Assembly: GCA_033030425.1 (NCBI GenBank)
Contig: JAUFSD010000019.1
Span: 62,001-126,000 of the forward strand
DNA: 64,000 nt
Direction of reading: 5' to 3'
Origin: Verpa conica
Lineage: Eukaryota > Ascomycota > Pezizomycetes > Pezizales > Morchellaceae
Program-made: the position numbers and the translations under genes
The notes under the pieces: model-generated
The model's input: only the letters and a program-made list of their open reading frames with translations
Database searches by the model: none
What the model was told of the DNA's origin: nothing
Shown here: positions 25,498-35,882 of the stretch, piece after piece
Numbering within the stretch: position 1 is the first letter of the stretch
Layout: every line of letters begins with the position of its first letter

Positions 25498-25873
25498 TCC
25501 TTGAGGTATACCTGTATTGTGTAACCCTCGGTTTATGATTACAGGCTAATGTTTTAATTATAGGATATCTGTCTCAGTATCCAAATAATTACCAAATTAA
25601 TTTCCTGGCATGCTGCTCCTTTGACAGGTTGATTGGTACGGCGTATTTTTCCACAGTTTGGGTTTAGGATATGTTTAGACAAGGCCATTCACCCAATACA
25701 TGTGTCGGGGTTAATTCCAAGAGTAATATAGCATCGAGTAATTTATACTCGATTATGATATCAAGTCACCGACAAGGCTTAACATGTGAATAGTGAGCAT
25801 ATCTCGTATAATGCTAGTTCAAATCCTCGGTAGTTATTGAGAACTAGAATCTTATGCGGATGTTCCATGCATA

Positions 25874-26206
25874 TGTTCTGGCCCGTTGGGGGGACGTGCC
25901 CGTTGGAGGGACGTCCTCTATATGGGCCAGCCTACGTCCCCTGTATGGGTAACAACATAAAAAAAAATCCTGGCTACAAAAAAACACTCAGAACAAAGCT
26001 TTCAGCCTCCTACAAGCTTAATAAAGCATAATATAAAATCCAAAAAAATCACAAATATAGTTCAAGATAGATTTATATTTTCTAGCTATTATTCTTATTC
26101 TTTTGAGTGTCCCTGTATTAATTAGGCTATACTTTGTTGGCCTGCCCATGGGTGTCCCTCCAACGGGTAGTGCACCTAACAGATTGCCCCCCAACGGGCC
26201 AGAACA
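25874..26206. mobile_element. Inverted-repeat element (about 333 bp)
   Basis: The left end TGTTCTGGCCCGTTGGGGGG is the perfect inverse of the right end (26187-26206). A second inner pair, CCCGTTGGAGGGAC at about 25899 and its inverse near 26154, follows on each side at unequal distance. No target duplication is obvious, so it may be an old MITE or a foldback element. Confidence 0.55.
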
Positions 26207-27272
26207 CATACACTACTATATGATTTCCCCGCTTTGCGGGGCACGCCAAAGTACTATATTTCAACAAATAGATATATGAAAATATATTCCCTTATTATAT
26301 ATGCCCTAAGTGTATATGAACCAAGTCAGAATCTTGGGGTGCATAACCACAAGTGTCAGAATAAGCGCGGAGAAAACGTGGCACAGCTAACATAGGGGAC
26401 TTGACATCGCTAATATCTCCTTAGCAATACCGGCAATGTACTATGTATCTACGCATCATGATACCCGCTGGTAATCACTCGTTTGCCTAGTACCCATTGA
26501 ACTCCCAGGCGCCTACTCTCCGGTGTCCCTCTATGGTAGCAATAGACTGTCATGCTTCCTATTTTCTACGTAGGATACTTGAGTTCACGCGAGTGCGTCA
26601 TCATGGTTCACTCGCTCCTACACGATTCAGATTTTCGTATGAATATTTTTGTAGTTTTATCCCTCAAATGATATCAGAATTATAATTCTCACGGTATGGA
26701 TTGGTATAAGAATACTACATTCCGGCATATCGAAACATCAAGTTCTTTACACTATATCTGATTTTAGCCAGAGCGGTATGTATCCGTGTACCTGGAGATT
26801 GAGGATCCAAGTTATAAGAGACACATACAGAGAGATAGTTCTATGAGAATTTTTCCTTAATTAGAATCCACCGCTACTCTCAAATTCCTACCAGATTATA
26901 TAGGCCATAGGAAATATATGTACTCATGCGGAGAATTGCTTCGCCTATATATAGTCTCCATTCCGGTAGATATAACGCAAAGGCTCCAGGTTATTGATAA
27001 CCCACCAGTATCAGTATAACCCCAGTATCACCCACGAAATACCCTTATCTAGATAACTCGTTATAATGTTAGCGAGTAGAGTATTAGACAAGCGGTAAAA
27101 ATGCATAGAGAATCATACCTTATTGAGAACCTTTGTCCTACAGATCGGGCACCCAACCACCTCTAGCGGAGCATCTTTTGACACTATGCCTATCTTATCA
27201 CAACAAACCTACCATTATAGTCAGGGATATACGGGTACCATAACCTTAGGGTTGCATGTACTTAAATGATAA

Positions 27273-27292
27273 ATTCATTCATTCATTCATTC
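27273..27292 (+). repeat. ATTC tetranucleotide microsatellite
   Basis: Five perfect ATTC units lie just beyond the 3' end of the RING-finger relic. Confidence 0.8.
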
Positions 27293-27309
27293 AGGAATAT
27301 ACAACCCTA

Positions 27310-28760
27310 ACCCTGATCAACATATAACACCGTGCAAAGGGCTAGGTGCCCACATGGCATTAAAACAGTATCCGAAACCTGCTCATAACAGACAGTACAT
27401 GCTTCATCCTCATTGATATAATTCACCCACTCTCTCTTGTGCCCTCCATGCCAGTTCTACTAGCCGCAAGTACCCGTATACTCCTATGGATATTCAACAC
27501 ACTCCCTAGCACCGTATCGATCATATCCCTATGATTTCTAGTTACCCAATCCTCACCGAGTGTCCGTACTTTACTAAATAGATCAAGAGGGGTGGATGCT
27601 TTTTTTGCTTCTTGTGCCAGATTTATCTGGAAAGGTTGGTTCTGTTGGGGCGTCACCGCTAAGGTTGTTGGTGCTAATGATGGGCGTCCTTGCAGTTGAT
27701 TCCCATCAGGACCTTCGTCGGCACTATGTGGGGAAACGAACTCCATAGTAGTACGCCTTCTAGTTTCGACGGGTCCTGAATTACGCCTGGCAGGACCACC
27801 ATATGCTCTATCATTGCCGGTCATCCCTACATCTCTCATTAAGCGGTTACTATTCTCCTCCATATTTCCTCTGGTAGAGCTGGTGTAGATACGCTCACCA
27901 CAGTGTGAGCTATTTGTACCATTACCCAAAGGCGCGATGTGCTCTATTACAACGCTGGATGAAGTATCCGGTGTATCAGCAGCGCGCCGCTGGAGTACCG
28001 AGGGATTTCGGGTAAGGGGATTTGGTGTAGCGATATGTAAAAATGTCCCTCTTGTACCTGTTTTATGAATATACCCATTATACTGAGGCCTGGTACCGGA
28101 TTCAATATTGTCTGAGTGCGGCCTGTACCTAGTGCGGCGGCTGAGATAGCTAGCAATGAATGTGGACGTCGGGCTTGTATGGCTTCATTCTGGTTCCTTA
28201 TTACTGCAGTGTTATTTGCTGCTGCCCTCTGTGATAATGATGACGTGTCTCATGATCTATTTAGTGGCCTAACTGAGGTTATGATCGGCGTGGGACGGGA
28301 ATCTGCCGGGTTCTGTGAACGTCCTACCACTGCTGTGGCACCTCTAGTGACCCGTATGCCAGTGTCTTGAGGGGCATAAGAGGCAGTCGCAATGCTCGGG
28401 TAATCAGGTATTTGACTTGCTTCGGGGGAAACTCTAGCTTGCCGGACATGGAGCTCCCAGAATACTTCAATCACGTCAATAAACTACGGAATCCCAAACC
28501 CAGAGACACGAAAAGACAAGCCTTGGCATGATTAACAGTAGCAACTGAATCAACCGATTAGTCTCTCCTATTGGTAATAGTCAAAGTGAATTCCCACCTC
28601 CACCGGCGTGTGCCATTCGAGCCAAGTTCAGGCCTGTAATGAGGATGTTGGGGTCTCTTATCAGTGCAGCCACAGCAAGTAGATTGCTGACGAGAACATT
28701 TAGAGGGAGTCTTTTGGCCACAAACTGTAGCAGAATTGTGCTGCATTGATGATACTGGAG
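27310..28760 (-). pseudogene. Broken RING-finger protein gene (putative membrane E3 ligase relic)
   Basis: Reading the minus strand from about 28740, one frame gives a hydrophobic stretch (LLQFVAKRLPLNVLVSNLLA, then LIRDPNILITGLNLARMAH). After frame changes it gives EVFWELHVRQARVSPEAS. A TGA follows near 28250, then NNTAVIRNQNEAIQARRPH. A further frame change near 28130 leads into a long polar region, and the frame reads on to 27423 through STPLDLFSKVRTLGEDWVTR. A frame break in an AGAGAG run near 27430 precedes the C-terminus EACTVCYEQVSDTVLMPCGH-LALC (about 27330-27405). That is the CxxC...PCGHLxLC core of a XIAP/MAPL-type RING, but the final CxxC pair is missing. By family it would have been a membrane-anchored ubiquitin ligase. 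At least three breaks plus the incomplete RING argue for decay. Confidence 0.6.
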
Positions 28761-29891
28761 ATGCAGGAAGAAGAGGGAATGGCGTTCACTCTCAATGGTT
28801 GTTTGCCTACTCTATGTGCTGAGTAATACGCCAAGGGTGGACGATTGAGAAGCCGTGAGTTAAGCGACTTACGCGATATATGAGGTATCCTCCGGGGGGG
28901 CAGTGCGCAAACACTTTATCTTTACCTCTCACCTAGCCCAATCTCTGCCACGTTGTAATTCCTAGAATCTTTCGGCCTTCCTCGGTGGGGGCACGGTCGA
29001 TGGTCTAGGCAAGTAGACTCTGGTTCTGATGTCGGATTATACCGAGATCATGATTTAGAATCCCGCGGTCTTTGGCCCAGCTCTTTGCTCTACCATTTAC
29101 AATCCACAGATGTCTATGAGCTATTCACAACCTATTTTTACTACAGGGGGATGGAATTCCCATATCTACTCTAAAAGTCATGCTATCAGCACTTCGCGTA
29201 TGTCTTATGGAAATATGTAGACCCAAGTTATTCAATCGTAATCATATATGTATTATTCAGCACACTAAAACTGTCTCGCCGCCTTGGATTTGATACTCGG
29301 TATTGAGCTAAGGGTTTCAAGTAGGATACTATGAAGTACTAAATGCTCCAAGGCCTGTTCAACAAGGTAAACTAAACTAGTGATACTTCAAACAGACAAA
29401 AGCAAGACGCAGCGTGTTGGGAATCCAAGATTCCAAGCCAGTACAAACATCCTGACAAGCCTAAGTGCGTAAGGTGCCTGGGACTTCAAAAGAAAGTTGG
29501 AGATGCGAGCTCAACCAGAAAACCATCTCGCAATATAAATATATTTTATTGTCGGATGTCAAAATTAAGCGAACATCGAGAACGTAACCGCAACACACAT
29601 CACCCTCCCCCACACAAAGTAGAGAGGGTAAAAGCAGTCATTAAGACAAATGGGTAGTAGAGAAAGGTATTTATATATTATAAAGAATGTTTTTGAATTT
29701 CTTCTGAATATATTGTCTGATTTATAGGCGCGGTTGGGTAGTTGTGGATGGAAGTGGTTTTTCGCTTAATTTTGACACCCGACAATACTATATATGATAA
29801 GCTGGTCGACACTAAATAATGAGAGAGAGAAAATAAAATAATAGGGCCACAGCTAGATTTTGGCAGGCCATACTTCCTATACTGACGTAGG
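28761..29891. other. Intergenic, one MITE
   Basis: Apart from the TA-flanked element at 29549-29785, no gene or RNA was recognised between the RING relic and the duplicated-domain gene. Confidence 0.5.
29549..29785. mobile_element. TA-flanked MITE, family B (237 bp)
   Basis: The ends are TTGTCGGATGTCAAAATTAA and the inverse of TTGTCGGGTGTCAAAATTAA, extending to a 26-bp inverted repeat with one mismatch. TA flanks both ends (29547-29548 and 29786-29787), consistent with Tc1/mariner/pogo-type insertion. There is no coding capacity. It sits just beyond the 3' end of the gene at 29892. Confidence 0.75.
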
Positions 29892-30827
29892 CTACTCGAA
29901 GTAAGGCTTTCCAGATTCTTTGTCTTCTCCCTCAGGGTCCGCCTCTTCGAACCCCAAGTAGCTTAGTGCTCCGGGCAAGGTTCTTGAAATCAAGCATGCC
30001 CATTGCTTGCTCTTATTGATGCTAAAGACACCTTCCTCGCAATATACGATAAAATCATGAGCCCTAGTTCCAAATAAGATCTCAGTATTGGGTCTGTAGT
30101 GAATCACAAAGTTCTCAAGAAGAACTGCTGCTATCGAACCCTCCCATTCACCTTCATATATGAGAGCCACATAATGCGCTAGGTCAACCCTTTTAATGAT
30201 ATCATCCCACGAGGACACATTCTTATAGTCTTCCATTCTGAGAACAGAGTCTACTTTCCCTCGTAGACGATGCCTTTTCCGTGTCAACAGTATGCCTGAA
30301 TCAATCTGTCCCTTATACCCTTTATATGATTGTAGATTGTGTGGATAGTAAGGTTTGCCGCCGTTCTCACATCCACCCTCGATTCTCTCTCTGCCTTTTA
30401 GCCATTCGAGCAACCCAGGTAAAGTTGTCGTTATAAAAGCGGCACGGCTGTTTTCCTGATCAAGCATGAAGTACCCCTCATAACAATTCACGACATAACT
30501 CGTCCCAACTTCTGCATCATCCTCTAGTGTAGCCGTGAGGGGCCTAAGACGAAGTTGAAAGTCTGTTAGGAGCATTTCCTCTGGATGTCGAAAAACCCCG
30601 TCAAGATCCTCTGTATCTTCTTCATTGTAGTAGGGCCCGTCGGCCCTAAATCTGCAATTACCTAAATTTTTGCCCCACGCAATGAGATTATCCCACGTAG
30701 AAGAGTTCTCGCAAGCATCTTCGTCTGATTCTATATACCTATCGTATTTGTCGTACATGTGATCATATTTGTAGTGCACGTGAGCCCACCTATCCACCTC
30801 TTTAGGGGTATTAACTTGGTACATCAT
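29892..30827 (-). CDS. Hypothetical protein of two tandem copies of an unknown domain
   Basis: A single-exon frame of 311 residues starting MMYQV. I do not recognise the family. The protein is an internal duplication. Residues about 42-170 and 205-311 share, in order, S[TS]WD[ND][LI]I, an acidic loop, C[YE]EG[YV]F, [FL]I[TS][TR]TLPG[LA]L[ES][WY]L and GKPY[YF]. There is no signal peptide or membrane segment; it is rich in D, E, Y and W and probably soluble. The shared order of aromatic and glycine positions suggests one globular fold used twice. A distant resemblance to SUKH-type (SMI1/KNR4) immunity domains crossed my mind because of the W...I start and the ...LPGLLEWL end, but I cannot support it. 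Confidence 0.75.
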   Translation of the reverse strand: MMYQVNTPKEVDRWAHVHYKYDHMYDKYDRYIESDEDACENSSTWDNLIAWGKNLGNCRFRADGPYYNEEDTEDLDGVFRHPEEMLLTDFQLRLRPLTATLEDDAEVGTSYVVNCYEGYFMLDQENSRAAFITTTLPGLLEWLKGRERIEGGCENGGKPYYPHNLQSYKGYKGQIDSGILLTRKRHRLRGKVDSVLRMEDYKNVSSWDDIIKRVDLAHYVALIYEGEWEGSIAAVLLENFVIHYRPNTEILFGTRAHDFIVYCEEGVFSINKSKQWACLISRTLPGALSYLGFEEADPEGEDKESGKPYFE

Positions 30828-31710
30828 CTTTGCTGAGTATTCTTTTTCTTATCTGTAAGGTTTAGATATAGACTACGCTGTGTTTAGTCTTATCCTTATA
30901 TACGAAGAGCCATACCAGTTGTACTACGTAGATACCTGTACAATTGACACTCGCCGCCACACTACTTTAGGTAGCAGGGTTCCTTTGACACCGTCACAAT
31001 GGTAGGCTATTAGTCTGTTATAGGGAAAATAGTTATTGAGGGGAGAACAAACAGAATAATATTTTCTTTATCGAACCTTTATTCCTACTATGATTCTTTG
31101 TTGGGTTATATGTAGTGAAAGATTTGCCCTAGCAAACGCCAAGTCTATTTAGATAAGCTTTTGGTGGCTTGGTATTCGATGGATGCAGTCGGTTCCAGAT
31201 AATCAGCGGAGACATAATATATCCATAGAGAACAATGACAAATACTAAAACCTAAAGACAAACCTCTAGATACCTCTAGATAAAGGCCCAATAGGAAGCA
31301 CAGTCTTTGTTCACTTCAGTGCGGTCCGCTTATCCCAGTTGATACTTAAGTGGCTGCTTACTAGTTTATCTCATTACGCCAGGGACAACCATCCTGCCCC
31401 GAATGACAGCCGAAATAGGGTAGTGCATCTAATACGATACTATTGTTTGTGACTACAGCGATCCGGAACCTATGAGGCATCAAATACATGATTGACGACC
31501 ACCAGCCGGAGCAATCATTCCCATAAGGAGCACCTAATGCTTAAAGTATATCATATCCCTCTGATTCAGCCCTAGATCAAGCTCGGAATTATTAATAATT
31601 CCAAAGGTTAATTTGGTTTGTTTGACGATCAATTTGGTTGCCAGGTGCCTTGGAGGTTTCGGACATTTGTGACCACACATGGTTAACAAAGTGGCTGTAT
31701 ATGTTACAGC

Positions 31711-32167
31711 CACTAGGCAGATATGTTCGTGATGCGGTTTCAGATGACGAAATACGGCTCGGCAAGAATCTTAGTATGTTCAGGAACCTACTATAAATCC
31801 AGAAGAATAGATAAAACTCTCCTTTAAATTTCCAATAAACCTCTACTACTCTCGGTACCTGATTATGCTATGAAATATTTTCACATATGTATCTATCTCA
31901 TGGTGAATTTCTAACTGGTGCTTTGGCCTTTTAGATATTGTGGAAATTAGTCTTGGTAGAAGAATTGGTAATTTTAGGTATAGTTCAGTAATTCTCTAAA
32001 AATCAATGACAAGGGAAAATCTTGTAAAAAATATCTAAAAATCTTTAAACATCTCAAGCATTTACTTATTTTTCAGCAGATTTTCAAAGTTTTATGGATC
32101 TTGGGTCTCCTCCAGGAACCGTGCACTGTCTCACCTGAAACCGCATCACGAACATATCTGCCTAGTG
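31711..32167. mobile_element. Element with perfect 33-bp inverted repeats
   Basis: CACTAGGCAGATATGTTCGT (first 20 of 33 bases, 31711-31743) is repeated as its perfect inverse at 32135-32167, with 391 bp between. A 9-bp-stem hairpin (GTGGCTGTA / TACAGCCAC, 31691-31713) abuts the left arm. No target duplication was found. It is probably a MITE or a remnant of a DNA transposon. Confidence 0.6.
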
Positions 32168-32760
32168 ACTTTATGAATGATCTTAGAAACCACATTACCT
32201 ACTTACCCAAGCTTAAAAATTATGCAATTCATGGGCGCAGCATAACGAATTTTATTAAAGTATGGCCGGCAGTAGTCGGTCACATAGGCATGTAGGGATA
32301 TAAGTGGTCGGGCTTACCCCCTCCCCTCTAGGTGTATTATCGAACAACTTTATAAAAGACTAGGAAGAACTTGAGCCGGTATCTACTCAATGAATTCGCT
32401 ATCTCCGTTCTGTGGCTTATTAAGTCCAGACCAAAGAGAGCAAGGCTCGAGTTCAAGGTATGGTTGGGCCCACTATAGTGATCGAATAATATTGGGGCCT
32501 TGGCTTGAATCAATAATAGACAACAAACCCACCATTCACAGGGGATTTATCAAACCCATAATATAGCTAAGCCTCCGCCAAGGTTCATGCTGTATGATCC
32601 GGAATTAAGAAGTCAGAAGACGGAGATAGCCAATTTATCAAGTAGATACCGGTATTCCTAATTAGAGAGTAAGAGTTAGGATTTTAATTTAGAGTAAATG
32701 CAACCTACCCTACCCCTCTCCTCACAGAGAAAACTACCCCAAATCAAGGTATCCTACTGT

Positions 32761-32916
32761 CAGGCGTTAATGTGGTCCGGATAGTCTAAATATTCGCCTA
32801 GCCCGGACTAGACCAAATCATCCATTAATATAGTATAGACCGGGCCGGTCCGTCTGAAAGAGCGCTGGTCCAGTCCAAAACATTAAATGGACCGGACCGG
32901 TTCGGCCTTAGCTCTG
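32761..32916. mobile_element. Second hAT-like MITE family (156 bp)
   Basis: The element starts CAGGCGTTAATGTGGTCCGG, and its other end inverts to CAGAGCTAAGGCCGAACCGG, so the terminal repeats are imperfect. A perfect 8-bp duplication CCTACTGT flanks it (32753-32760 and 32917-32924), the hAT size. The interior is rich in GGACC and GGCCGG and differs from the family at 11972 and 22065. Confidence 0.75.
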
Positions 32917-33800
32917 CCTACTGTTATTTTGCACAACTTGCGCCTGGATACTCCAAGTGACAAAAAAATCCACCCATCGCTATTATAGTTTTCTATTTAT
33001 ATTATTTTCTTTTCTTTCATTTTTCTCTATATTTCACTTTATTTTTCGAGCGTATTGATCCAAATACCTTAGCCAGTAGACTCTGCGTACTCATAATTAA
33101 CGTGTTTATCTATCCATCTATCCATGTATTGTGTTATAGCCTAAAATCAGCAACATACAAGTATAACTATACTTGTTACACAGAAAAATTTCTAAGGGTT
33201 AATTGAGTATGTTCTTGAACTTACAATGCATAGTAGTTCTATCTAGGTACAGACAGTCCGCATCTAAACAATGGAACGGAATAGCTCTGCCTCTTTTTAT
33301 AACAACTCCCAGTATCTATCTAAAGGGGCAGCACCCTAATGATCAGTAGTTTAGGCCAATCTTGCGTAGGACTTATACATCAGAAGTCTAAATGTTTATA
33401 GTATGTCAGCAAAACCTTACTAGAACCTCTCAATAGTATATAAGAAATTAATCCACATAGATACATTGTTGGTTATATCCATCTAGTATTTCTTAGAAGA
33501 TCCTATATGCAAAGAAGATCTTACCACCATAAATATAAAATAAATACACATATATATGACACTCTACAAGACGTCATTTCTCTCTCGAATCAACGAATCA
33601 AATGGGAAGAGATAAATATTTCACTCTTGAACCGGTCTCGCCCGGGTCTCTTAGGAAGAAATGAAGCTTGAAAGAACCTGTAAAGAACCAATCCTCCCTC
33701 ATCCAACTTTGCCGTTCTCTCCCAGCATTGAGCGAGGGTTCTCATCTATCTCCTTTTGCCTCTAAGAACTTCATTATTAATGGTGCTAGAACCAGTGGGT

Positions 33801-34903
33801 TCACTGAAGCCCATTTTCCAAAGGATTAACCATGCCTACTTGTATGTTGTCTGAGATAGTGATATTCCGAATGACTTTTAGTGCTGAGAATTCCCATTTG
33901 CAAACAGAACAGGCGGCCCGTTGAAGCTCCCGTGGTTGAACCCCCAGTCGTGGATCTTTTAGAACAATAGTGTTATCTAGATTCACCCCTTTAACCATAC
34001 TTTCTATGACCTTCGGAGTCATGGCAATCGATGCAGCATGACCAGAGCACCTCCCTGCGATTACTGCCATTGGAATTGTTTCGGCACAGTCCCCAAACCT
34101 TTGCCCCCGGTATGCATTGTCAGTGAGGTTTGTCCTCTCCAAGAACCTACTGAGAATCTCATTCGATGTAACATCTTCTCTAGCTTCCAGTAAAAATCCA
34201 TTTTGTGTTCCGGTAGTAAATGGTGGATATCCATCTTGTTCCAAATATCCAAGACCTGGAAATTTTCCAATGGCAGCGTGTAAGAAGTCTTGTCTCTCTT
34301 TCCTCCAAATTATTTGCTTTCTATCCTTCTTTCCACTTTTCGGCCCCTTTGTTGTTCCACAAGTCACAACAATCGTGGGTAGAGCGCCTACGGATGTAGA
34401 AGTAGAGGGATTTGAAGAAGAGATGCCGTAAATAACGCATACCATTCCTGGTCCGTTCCTGGGCTTAACTACTCTGCACCATTTCCCCAAAACAACTGCA
34501 AGAGCATATGCCCAATCATGATATGGTATTGGGGAGTGAATTTCTGGAGCTTTAAGAGTGATTGTGAGGACAATTGAAATTGCGCAGAAGATTGAAACTA
34601 CCGGAACCTGCACCTTATGAACATGGACAAGTACAGTATCGCCTATGATTCTCTTGCAACCATTCTTCAACCTAAAGGATCAGCTACCTCCTTAGCTTTA
34701 CGTCAGGTAGTATATGGTACTAACTGCTTGCTGATTATCTTCTCCCATACTTCGGTCAATTCCTCACGTTCTTCAGTGTTCAGTTGATTGTTGCGCAGTA
34801 TACTATTCTCTAGAAAGTTATATATACTATCTTTGTCGTAGTTAAAGGCATCCTGAAAAGTAAAAGGGGCCCTGTAAGGACTTTCCTTCCTAGGTGAAGC
34901 CAT
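33801..34903 (-). CDS. Putative zinc-dependent deaminase-fold protein (YwqJ-like)
   Basis: Two-exon model: 34903-34721 and 34664-33801, 348 residues; the 56-nt intron has a GTACCA donor. Residues 1-61 (MASPRKESPYRAPF...) form a polar, helical N-terminus. The C-terminal half carries FGDCAETIPMAV (C254-A255-E256) and, about 55 residues later, QRAACSVCKWE (C313-x2-C316). A [HC]-A-E helix followed by CxxC is the zinc-binding signature of the cytidine-deaminase fold, and the G-x-CAE form is that of YwqJ-like putative deaminases, known from bacterial toxins and from fungi. The substrate would be a nucleobase, free or in nucleic acid, but this is inference. No signal peptide is seen. The intron is weakly defined: a better-looking acceptor CTTTAG one step upstream breaks frame. 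Identification rests on two motifs only. Confidence 0.5.
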
Positions 34904-35882
34904 GAAATCAAGGTATGCGTAGTAATATGGAAGCTGTAAGAATATTGACCCTATACAAATTGGTGGCGGATAATCCTAGGGCTTAAAGATATTTTTGAAC
35001 TTGCACCAGAGTTTCCCCCCATTATATATAGTTGGAAGTGCATGTATTTTGAAACCAATTAGTTTATCGATAGTGTACCTACCAAACACCAAATCCCCTG
35101 TTACGGAGTATCACGATTTCTGAAACAAAAGTATAGAAATAGGTACTACAGGGCCGAGCACGCAGCAGAAGTGGTGCAGGAAACTCAAGGCTTCAAGATG
35201 TATATACTATGTAGCCCAAATTCATGGGAATAAGGCCTAGGACTGACCTGAGAAGTATATCTGGCTTGTTTACTGGGGGTTTTCTTTCGAGAAGGATACA
35301 TGTTCTGTTTTGTTTGGGTTATATGTTAAGCACCGGAACGCTGCATATATCGAAAGAGGTTAAAACAAACAGAGACATAACTTTACAAACCCTTAGAAGA
35401 CTAGTAATTTTAAAAATCCCCAAGGTTTAGAATGCGTAAGGTCCCATATGCGAGCATACACAATGGTGCACAGCAGTTTCAGAAGTTCTCACGTAAAAAC
35501 CAGGGTTAGGTTTATGCGCGCACGGATCAAGTTTTGGCGGCTACTATGAAGCCTACCTTTTAATCATAGGTAGGGTCGATAGCTCCAGTAGTGACAAGTG
35601 AGATCTATCCAAGACCTTGGGCGATCCATTAAGCCCAGATAAAGTCCAGAAACCCGAATAGTACCGATTGCACTCGAAGAGAAACCTAACCCTCATGCTA
35701 AGCCCTGATCAGTGCGGCTGAAAGATCCATTACACCCCAAGTCCCCCAGGCTGCATATTCTAACCTCCAGCTGATAATTTGAATATAAGACTATTGGTAC
35801 GTAATCTTACAGACACTAACCCCCCCTCTCTGCTATAGCATCAGGATTCTAATGATGCTTGAGACGTGCAGGACCCACTGTC
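34904..35882. other. Intergenic between divergent genes
   Basis: Shared upstream region of the deaminase-like gene (minus) and the F-box/ankyrin gene (plus). A 17-codon upstream ORF begins at the ATG at 35852 and overlaps the start of the ankyrin gene. No repeat was recognised. Confidence 0.5.

Larger units (their letters stand above)
25498..27309. other. Gene-free AT-rich interval
   Basis: It holds the inverted-repeat element at 25874-26206 and an ATTC microsatellite at 27273-27292. Otherwise no gene, RNA or repeat was recognised. Confidence 0.5.
30828..33800. other. Gene-free 3-kb interval with two inverted-repeat elements
   Basis: It holds the 33-bp inverted-repeat pair at 31711-32167 and the hAT-like MITE at 32761-32916. 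No supported gene is present; the 64-codon frame at 32101-32295 crosses an arm of the inverted repeat and is discounted. Confidence 0.55.

Noticed and set aside
25811..25830. TAGTTCAAATCCTCGG resembling a tRNA T-arm
   Set aside because: The stem does not pair and no D-arm, anticodon arm or acceptor stem can be built around it.
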